From: Ruegeria_C sp041537905
GTDB lineage: Bacteria; Pseudomonadota; Alphaproteobacteria; Rhodobacterales; Rhodobacteraceae
Assembly (NCBI RefSeq): GCF_041537905.1
Contig: NZ_JBGRUO010000008.1
Span: 123,538-187,537, forward strand
Direction: 5' to 3'
Length of the DNA stretch: 64,000 bases
In this document: positions 59,098-64,000 of the stretch, piece after piece
Layout of the letters: the number at the start of each line of letters is the position of its first letter
Position numbering within the stretch: position 1 is the stretch's first letter
The notes under the pieces: generated by a model
What the model was told of the DNA's origin: nothing
Database searches by the model: none
The model's input: only the letters and a program-made list of their open reading frames with translations
Position numbers and translations under genes: made by a program

Positions 59098-59874
59098 ATG
59101 GAATACGACACCATCACGCTTGAGATTGCGGACAATCTCGCGGTTCTTACCCTGAACCGTCCAGAGAAGATGAACGCGCTGAACAGCCAGATGCGGGCCG
59201 AGATTCCTTATGCGATACATGAGGCCGCCAAATCAGCGCGCGCCATTGTGCTGACCGGTGCAGATAAAGCGTTCTGTACTGGACAGGATCTGGGCGATGC
59301 GGGCGGTGCCGGACGGATCGATCTGGAACGCACGCTGCGCGACGAATATGGTCCCATGCTGGAGGCGATCTATGATTGCCCGCTGCCCACCATCGCCGCC
59401 GTGAACGGCCCGGCGGCCGGGGCTGGGGCCAATCTGGCGCTGGCCGCCGATGTGGTGATCGCGACGGAAAGTGCATATTTCCTCCAGGCCTTTGCCCGGA
59501 TCGGCCTGCTGCCCGATGCTGGCGGCACCTGGTTCCTGCCGCGTCAGATGGGCATGGCCAAGGCGATGGGTGCGGCGCTTTTCGCCGACAGGATCACCGC
59601 CACGCAGGCCGAGCAATGGGGCATGATCTGGGAGGCCGTGCCGGATGACGCGTTCGAGGCGCATTGGCGCGACCGGGCCACCTATCTGGCAAATGGTCCG
59701 ACCCAGGCCTTTGGCGCGATCAAGAAGGCGATCCGGGGCACCTATGGCGCCACGCTGCCGGATCAGCTTGCCACCGAGGCGCATCTGCAGGGCGAATGCG
59801 GCCGCAGCCGGGATTTCAAAGAAGGTGTCGTGGCCTTCATGGAAAAACGACCGGCGCTTTTTGAAGGGCGCTGA
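59098..59874 (+). CDS. Enoyl-CoA hydratase/isomerase family protein
   Basis: A 258-residue crotonase-fold enzyme. VLTLNRPEKMNALNSQMRAE is near the start, the oxyanion segments are AIVLTGADKAFCTGQDLGDAG and PTIAAVNGPAAGAGANLALAADV (quoted in part), and LPDAGGTWFLPRQMGMAKAM is the catalytic region. A Gly-Asp arrangement instead of the two Glu of classic hydratases suggests an isomerase such as the PaaG type. It begins about 100 bases after ccmH and is followed seven bases later by a small membrane-protein gene. Confidence 0.88.
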   Translation: MEYDTITLEIADNLAVLTLNRPEKMNALNSQMRAEIPYAIHEAAKSARAIVLTGADKAFCTGQDLGDAGGAGRIDLERTLRDEYGPMLEAIYDCPLPTIAAVNGPAAGAGANLALAADVVIATESAYFLQAFARIGLLPDAGGTWFLPRQMGMAKAMGAALFADRITATQAEQWGMIWEAVPDDAFEAHWRDRATYLANGPTQAFGAIKKAIRGTYGATLPDQLATEAHLQGECGRSRDFKEGVVAFMEKRPALFEGR

Positions 59875-59880
59875 TCGGGC

Positions 59881-60423
59881 GTGGCGAAAAGCAAGAATAA
59901 TGGGGTCGAAGAGCCCCCCGAACTCAGTCGCCGCCCGGCGACGGCGCTCATTGCCTTTGCCAGTTCCATGGCGATGGATGACGATGTCGATGAAGAGGTG
60001 CTGCGCCGTCTGATCAGGGCGGTGCTGAGCAAAAAGGCCGAACAGGCTGCGCTGATCACCGGTCTGGGACTGACCAACAACCCTCATACCGCGTTGATCG
60101 TCTCGCATCTGCTTGCGGCCCATGTGGCCGAGCTGCGCCAGCAGGAAAACGGGTTGCTCGATGCTGATCAGGTGACCGGCGTCTGGGGTCAGCGCCTGAC
60201 TGTGGGGGCGATGCTGGCGGCGATGGGCGCGGCGATTCCGGGCACGTTGAGCGGCGGCGTGGCGATCGCGCTGGTGCTTCTGGCCATGTCGGCGGGCGCT
60301 TTTGCCGCTGCGGGTCGGTTGCGCGGGCGGGCCAAACGCAACCAGATCGCCCGCCACCGGGAAGAGGCCGAGGCCCTGTCGCGGCACCTTCTGGAGGCAA
60401 TAAAGACAGCGCCGTCGCTCTGA
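59881..60423 (+). CDS. Hypothetical membrane protein, 180 residues
   Basis: GTG start. The first part is charged and helical (EEPPELSRRPATALIAFASSM, LRRLIRAVLSKKAEQAALITGLGL); one long hydrophobic segment near residues 105-145 (LTVGAMLAAMGAAIPGTLSGGVAIALVLLAM, quoted in part as GAMLAAMGAAIPGTLSGG) probably forms two membrane helices; the tail is basic (GRAKRNQIARHREEAEALSR). No family recognised. It is seven bases after the enoyl-CoA hydratase gene, so cotranscription is likely. Confidence 0.6.
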   Translation: MAKSKNNGVEEPPELSRRPATALIAFASSMAMDDDVDEEVLRRLIRAVLSKKAEQAALITGLGLTNNPHTALIVSHLLAAHVAELRQQENGLLDADQVTGVWGQRLTVGAMLAAMGAAIPGTLSGGVAIALVLLAMSAGAFAAAGRLRGRAKRNQIARHREEAEALSRHLLEAIKTAPSL

Positions 60424-60435
60424 TGTCGCTCTGAT
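60414..60435. repeat. Tandem repeat of GTCGCTCTGAT
   Basis: The 11-base unit GTCGCTCTGAT occurs twice without spacing at 60414-60435, covering the stop codon of the preceding gene. It is likely a small slippage duplication. Confidence 0.6.
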
Positions 60436-60487
60436 GTGGAAATTTTATCCCAATGGGCCTATATTGGGGATGTGAAAGGAGACTGTC

Positions 60488-60682
60488 ATGCTGGAAGGGA
60501 TTGGACTGGACACAACGATGCTCTGGGCAGCGATCGGGTTCAGTGCGCTCGGCCTGGGGGCAGGGGCCTATATGTTCTATCGGGCTCGACCCGCGACCGA
60601 GAACGCTGATGTCAGCGACATCGTGAAATCGGCACCCTATCACCGGGTGCATAATGATCTGAAGATCAAAAGCGGCAGCTGA
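60488..60682 (+). CDS. Small membrane protein, 64 residues
   Basis: A short protein with one transmembrane helix (DTTMLWAAIGFSALGLGAGAYMFYRAR, residues 8-34, quoted in part as LWAAIGFSALGLGAGAYMFY) and a polar tail (SDIVKSAPYHRVHNDLKIKSG). A strong AAAGGAG ribosome-binding site lies before the ATG. The region just upstream has an inverted repeat CCCAAT/ATTGGG at 60449-60468. No function is known. Confidence 0.6.
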   Translation: MLEGIGLDTTMLWAAIGFSALGLGAGAYMFYRARPATENADVSDIVKSAPYHRVHNDLKIKSGS

Positions 60683-60759
60683 AACAGCCTATTGCCGCCT
60701 GACCGGGTTTCGTGGCCGAAACGCCGGGTAATGCCCTGTTTGCTATGATGGACTGAGCC

Positions 60760-61683
60760 TCAACTGGCTTTCTGTTGTCCTCGCCACAGGATGAATAACC
60801 CCGACAGTACGATCAGCCCGCAGCCCAGCAGTGTCGCTGCGTTGAGTTGTTCGGCAAAGACGAACATACCCAGACCGATGCCGAACAACAGCCGCGTATA
60901 GCGGAATGGTGTGACCGCCGAAACCTCACCGGTACGCATCGCCTTCATGAGGCACGAATAGGCCAGAACCCCGGCCAGCACCGCGCCACCCAGAATGAGC
61001 GTCGTAACCGCATCCGGTAGTTGGAGCGGCGCGCCTTCCCACATGGAATAGATCACTCCGGCCAGAATGATGGAGAGGAAGCCGTAGAAGCCGAGAACCG
61101 CCGTGCCCAACGTGGCCGGCGCGGCGCGGCTGGCGAGGTCTCGCCCGGCAAAGCCCAACATGCCCAGAACAGCGAGGATGGAAAGCGCCGAAAAGCTCTC
61201 GGCCCCCGGCTGGATGATGACGACAACACCTGCCAGCCCGATCAGGATCGCCGCCCACCTGCGCCAGCCCACCTGCTCGCCAAAGACCAGCGCTGCGCCT
61301 GCGACGACCACGATCGGGGTCGCCTGCAGGATCACCGTGGCCGAAGAGAGCGGCGTGAGCGTGATGGCCAGCACGTAGAACAAACGCCCGAACACCTCAA
61401 AGACAGCGCGGATACACATCGGGCGCGAGACCACATCGCGGGTGAAGAGCGGCTCGTTCCGGATCAGCGCGAGCGCAGCAAAGACGACGGTGCCGCCTAG
61501 GCCGAAATAGATCATGATCAGGCCAATGGGCAGGCTGCTGTGAGAGGCCTTGAGCAGCGCGTCCTCGATGGCAAACCCGGCCATGGCCGCAACCATCCAG
61601 AGACTGCCGATCAGATTGGCCCGACGGTCGGTTGCGATCTGTAGTGCCACGAAATGTCCGATATTGTCGCGGCACCTGCCCAA
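60760..61683 (-). CDS. DMT family transporter (EamA domains)
   Basis: A 307-residue inner-membrane protein with ten hydrophobic helices in two EamA repeats (LWMVAAMAGFAIEDALLKAS in the first; FGFYG... AILVVAGAALVFGEQVGWRRW and ILGGAVLAGVLAYSCLMKAM in the second, quoted in part). Such proteins export metabolites or amino acids. The frame opens with TTG at 61683, preceded by GGAG, but a GTG at 61650 (VALQIATDRR) is also possible. It lies next to the betaine-homocysteine methyltransferase gene in the same direction but with a space of about 75 bases. Confidence 0.85.
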   Translation of the reverse strand: MGRCRDNIGHFVALQIATDRRANLIGSLWMVAAMAGFAIEDALLKASHSSLPIGLIMIYFGLGGTVVFAALALIRNEPLFTRDVVSRPMCIRAVFEVFGRLFYVLAITLTPLSSATVILQATPIVVVAGAALVFGEQVGWRRWAAILIGLAGVVVIIQPGAESFSALSILAVLGMLGFAGRDLASRAAPATLGTAVLGFYGFLSIILAGVIYSMWEGAPLQLPDAVTTLILGGAVLAGVLAYSCLMKAMRTGEVSAVTPFRYTRLLFGIGLGMFVFAEQLNAATLLGCGLIVLSGLFILWRGQQKAS

Positions 61684-61759
61684 TGCAACTCCGCCTGCCC
61701 CGACAGGTCGGCGAATATGCCGCTCATGTCAATTCGAAACAGCCCCGTTGGCCGGGCGC

Positions 61760-62773
61760 TCAGGCGCGGCGGCGGCGGCGCGTGCGACGCTCGGACACCG
61801 CCTCGTCCCCGGTGCCGTCCGAGGCCGAGGTGAAGGGGCCAAGCGCTGCGGTGATCTGGTCAAGCGTCGGAGCTGTGCCGCGCGTGCCCTGATCCAGCAC
61901 GGCGCGCATGTGGCGCAGATGCTCGGGCATGGTGCCGCAGCAGCCGCCAACGATGCGCGCGCCCGCATCCCGCGCCATTCCGGCATATTGCCCCATCAGT
62001 TCGGGCGTGCCGTCATAATGGATATGGCCATCGACATATTTCGGGATGCCCGCATTGCCCTTGGAGATGATGGGCCGCTCTGTTCCTTGTGCGACAAAGC
62101 CCAGCACTGTGCGCAGGATATCGGACGCGCCGGTGCCGCAATTGGCGCCAAAGGCAATCGGCGGGTTGGGAAGAGTCTCGACCAGCTGCGCCAGATCGGA
62201 GGAGGTCACACCCATCATGGTGCGCCCGGCAGTGTCAAAGCTCATCGTGCCGCACCAGGGCATATCGGCCAGCGCGAACCCTTCGGCAGCGGCGCGGAAC
62301 TCCTCGGGCGCGCTGATGGTTTCCAGCCAGAGCACATCTGCACCGCCCGCTTTCAGGGCATCGGCCTGTTCGTGAAACATCTCGACCGCCTCGGCATGGC
62401 TGAACGTGCCGACCGGCTCGAAAATCTCACCCGTGGGGCCGACCGAGCCTGCGACCACGACCTCACGCCCCGACTTGTCGGTCACCTCGCGGCCGATCTC
62501 CGCGCCCAGGCGGTTCAACTCACCCACGCGATTCTGTGCCTCGTGCAGTTTCAGGCGGGCGGCAGTGCCGCCGAATGTGTTGGTCAGGAACAGATCGCTG
62601 CCTGCATCAACTGCGCCCTGGTAGAGCGCCGCGATCTTCTCGGGCGCATCGGCATTCCACAGCTCGGGCGCATCACCCGATTGCAGGCCCATGGCAAACA
62701 GGTTGGTCCCCGTGGCCCCATCGGCCAATAGAGTGTCCTTGTTGGCGAGCAGGCGGGTCAAAGCATTTGTCAT
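61760..62773 (-). CDS. bmt: Betaine-homocysteine S-methyltransferase
   Basis: A 337-residue zinc TIM-barrel methyltransferase of the BHMT/Bmt group that moves a methyl group from glycine betaine (or a related donor) to homocysteine to form methionine. The start is LLADGATGTNLFAMGLQSGD, and the zinc-binding Cys residues are in FGANCGTGASDI and IVGGCCGTMPEH. It lies behind a 125-base leader containing two hairpins, one close to the start codon with no clear ribosome-binding site, suggesting control at the RNA level. The next gene upstream is the zeta subunit. Confidence 0.93.
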   Translation of the reverse strand: MTNALTRLLANKDTLLADGATGTNLFAMGLQSGDAPELWNADAPEKIAALYQGAVDAGSDLFLTNTFGGTAARLKLHEAQNRVGELNRLGAEIGREVTDKSGREVVVAGSVGPTGEIFEPVGTFSHAEAVEMFHEQADALKAGGADVLWLETISAPEEFRAAAEGFALADMPWCGTMSFDTAGRTMMGVTSSDLAQLVETLPNPPIAFGANCGTGASDILRTVLGFVAQGTERPIISKGNAGIPKYVDGHIHYDGTPELMGQYAGMARDAGARIVGGCCGTMPEHLRHMRAVLDQGTRGTAPTLDQITAALGPFTSASDGTGDEAVSERRTRRRRRA

Positions 62774-62880
62774 GGGGTCATACCGGTCTTGCCGCCAAAA
62801 GGGCGGTCTTGAACTGAGACACCCCGTCTCTCACGAGCGGGGTGTCAAAGCAAATTCATAAAACTCATGAAGATCATGAG
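62774..62880 (-). promoter_or_regulatory. Structured leader of the betaine-homocysteine methyltransferase gene
   Basis: On the minus strand, three elements follow one another before the ATG at 62773: a palindrome CTCATGA-N3-TCATGAG (62880-62864), a nine-base stem GACACCCCG/CGGGGTGTC with an 11-base loop (about 62846-62818), and CCGCC/GGCGG with loop CTTTT close to the start codon. The last stem sits where a ribosome-binding site should be. The palindrome could bind a regulator, and the two hairpins could form a riboswitch-like or translational control element. No known class matched by eye. Confidence 0.4.
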
Positions 62881-62898
62881 GGTCGCAGCAGGTGCCTG

Positions 62899-63219
62899 TC
62901 AGCCAGCGGCTTCGTTCAGGATCTGGCTTCTGGCCTCGACCATCAACTCGGCGCGTTTGGCGCGGATCTCATCCGTGGGCACACGGCCTTCAAGATCAGC
63001 GGTAACCTTGCGCAGGACATCCTCGTGGCCGGGTTCCTCGAAATCGGCCTTCACGACGGTCTGGGCGTATTCGTCTGCGGCCTCGCCGGTCTTGCCCAGC
63101 AATTCCGCGGCCCATAGCCCCAGCATCTTGTTGCAACGGGCTTCTGCCTTGAACTGCATTTCCTCGTCATGGGCAAACTTGGCTTCAAATGCGTTTTCGC
63201 GTTCGTCGAACGTGGTCAT
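62899..63219 (-). CDS. ATP synthase zeta subunit (DUF1476), F1-ATPase inhibitor
   Basis: A 106-residue helical protein beginning MTTFDERENAFEAKFAHDEEM, the signature of DUF1476, with ARCNKMLGLWAAELLGKTG and FEEPGHEDVLRKV following. In Paracoccus this protein is the zeta subunit that blocks ATP hydrolysis by the F1 complex under low energy. The N-terminal inhibitory helix FDERENAFEAKFAHDEE is intact. It is an alphaproteobacterial marker. It lies 125 bases before the bmt gene on the same strand. Confidence 0.93.
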   Translation of the reverse strand: MTTFDERENAFEAKFAHDEEMQFKAEARCNKMLGLWAAELLGKTGEAADEYAQTVVKADFEEPGHEDVLRKVTADLEGRVPTDEIRAKRAELMVEARSQILNEAAG

Positions 63220-63359
63220 GGATGGGGACCCTTATCAGGTTGAGACTGTTACCAGTGATATGCCCCTGCAAAAGCCCGTTCGCAAGAGGTTTGGCATGCG
63301 GCAAAGCCACGCTTTTGCGCCTTTATGTCTGTCCCGGACCGGATCGGCGCGATCCGAGC

Positions 63360-63764
63360 TTATTGAATCGACAGGTCGATATTGTAGCCCACGGTTTTGC
63401 CGGTATCCCGATCATTGCCCATCAGGTAGACGCGGATCGTGTAATCTCCGCTCTCGGGCAGATCGATTGTTGTCGAATTGCCGTTGATTGAGCCGATATA
63501 GAGGGCCTCGCCATCGCTGCCCGGCGGCAGGATGTTGAAATAGACCGTGCCATTGCCATTGGTGCCGACCGCTTGCAGTTGAACAAACATCTTCTGGCCT
63601 GCATTCGCCCCGAGCTTGTAGTCGAAATACTCGTTGCCGGTGATGGTGCCATTGACCATGGTTCCGTAATTGCCCGCAGGAAACTTCACCTCAGAGGTCA
63701 TCTGTGCATTTGTCGCTGAAGACCACAATAAAACGGCAGACATGCTAACGGCCAAGATTCTCAT
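63360..63764 (-). CDS. Small exported beta-sandwich protein (lysozyme-inhibitor or PPC-like)
   Basis: A 134-residue protein with signal peptide (MRILAVSMSAVLLWSSATNA). The mature part is beta-rich (VKFPAGNYGTMVNGTITGNE, YDYKLGANAGQKMFVQLQA style strands, ESGDYTIRVYLMGNDRDTGK and a closing VGYNIDLSI). The last portion, an ESGDYTIRVYLM strand followed by a YNIDLSI strand, resembles g-type lysozyme inhibitor (PliG) and pre-peptidase C-terminal (PPC) folds, between which I cannot decide. The ATG at 63764 fits the signal; an upstream ATG at 63779 would add five residues. Confidence 0.6.
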   Translation of the reverse strand: MRILAVSMSAVLLWSSATNAQMTSEVKFPAGNYGTMVNGTITGNEYFDYKLGANAGQKMFVQLQAVGTNGNGTVYFNILPPGSDGEALYIGSINGNSTTIDLPESGDYTIRVYLMGNDRDTGKTVGYNIDLSIQ

Positions 63765-64000
63765 GCGGGTGTCCTCCAAGGCGGTTTGTCTGACCCTAAA
63801 CCGCGCATCAAACAGGTCAATACCGAGCGGAGTGAGTTCGCAGGATAGCTTGGCGAATGGCCGCTCTGATGCAGGTTTCTCGGACGCCGCATGCTGGCGG
63901 GGGAGTTGCGCGATGGGTTTCCCGGCGTCAGAGAAGCGCTCAGGCGGGAAATCGCGGGGTTAGTTCTTTTGGGTCGGCTGTGCTATGGGGATTTGTACGA
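63765..64000. other. Region upstream of the small exported gene to window end
   Basis: No convincing complete gene is seen. It should hold the promoter of the leftward exported-protein gene. A rightward frame opens at an ATG at 63891 and is still open at the window edge (36 codons), but no ribosome-binding site precedes it. Confidence 0.4.

Noticed and set aside
63891..64000. Rightward frame open to the end of the window
   Set aside because: No ribosome-binding site and only 36 codons are visible, too little to call a gene.
1..64000. CRISPR array, rRNA operon, prophage or complete transposon
   Set aside because: No regularly spaced repeats, rRNA signatures, integrase or transposase were found; the endolysin/holin pair is alone and of GTA type rather than part of a prophage.

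Overview
The window is a 64 kb piece of an alphaproteobacterial chromosome. GC content is high, genes are tightly packed and operons are short. It looks like a marine member of the Rhodobacteraceae (Roseobacter group, Ruegeria/Silicibacter-like). Reasons: an F1-ATPase inhibitor zeta subunit, a gene-transfer-agent (GTA) type holin/endolysin pair, TRAP transporters, betaine-homocysteine methyltransferase, a secreted RTX/Hint protein, and a bolA/monothiol glutaredoxin operon. I see no rRNA, CRISPR array, complete insertion sequence or integrated prophage. One tRNA gene (Val, CAC) is present. No gene-free stretch exceeds about 260 bases.

Layout. 1-8.4 kb: end of a methyltransferase gene, a TPR protein, two iron-sulfur assembly proteins (A-type carrier and a DUF59/SufT-like protein) around a glycerophosphodiester phosphodiesterase, an SPFH/NfeD pair, a nucleoside hydrolase, tgt and a small exported protein. 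8.5-12.6 kb: lon behind a good sigma-32-like promoter, an unusual HU-like protein, tRNA-Val and an outer-membrane beta-barrel protein. 12.7-23.2 kb: a catabolic block read leftward from a divergent RpiR-type regulator. It holds an N-formylglutamate-amidohydrolase-like enzyme, a TRAP transporter (Q, M, P), a Na/Pi-type transporter, a glutamine-synthetase-like ligase, an aldehyde dehydrogenase and an iron-type alcohol dehydrogenase. I read it as a possible gamma-glutamylation route for an imported amine or amino alcohol. 23.3-31.4 kb: a membrane protein, RTX/Hint protein, methyltransferase, L,D-transpeptidase, mmsA with a divergent LysR regulator, a CBS protein, coaD and small proteins.

31.2-38.1 kb: central carbon genes gap and tkt, separated by a DUF808 membrane protein and a low-GC orphan, with tandem LacI-type operator-like repeats upstream of gap; then a coiled-coil protein, zapA and an MliC-type lysozyme inhibitor. 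38.1-48.2 kb: grxD, a small membrane protein, a previously easy-to-miss 57-codon gene and bolA in one operon, purL, an unrecognised 248-residue protein, a large MscS channel, an M20 amidohydrolase, a PEP-mutase/isocitrate-lyase family enzyme, a possible small RNA and a LysR regulator. 48.4-60.7 kb: a fused indolepyruvate ferredoxin oxidoreductase, an acyltransferase, murI, argC, then ccmE, the GTA-like endolysin and holin, ccmF and ccmH, an enoyl-CoA hydratase and two small membrane proteins. 60.7-64 kb: a DMT transporter, betaine-homocysteine methyltransferase with a structured leader, the zeta subunit and a small exported protein.

The points most worth a second look are the GTA-like lysis pair inside the cytochrome c maturation genes, the glutamylation-type catabolic cluster with its twin operators, the small gene hidden between bolA and the membrane protein upstream of grxD, the structured leader of the betaine-homocysteine methyltransferase gene, and the tandem operator repeats between gap and the DUF808 gene. 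All functions are read from sequence motifs and memory of families; no search was run.
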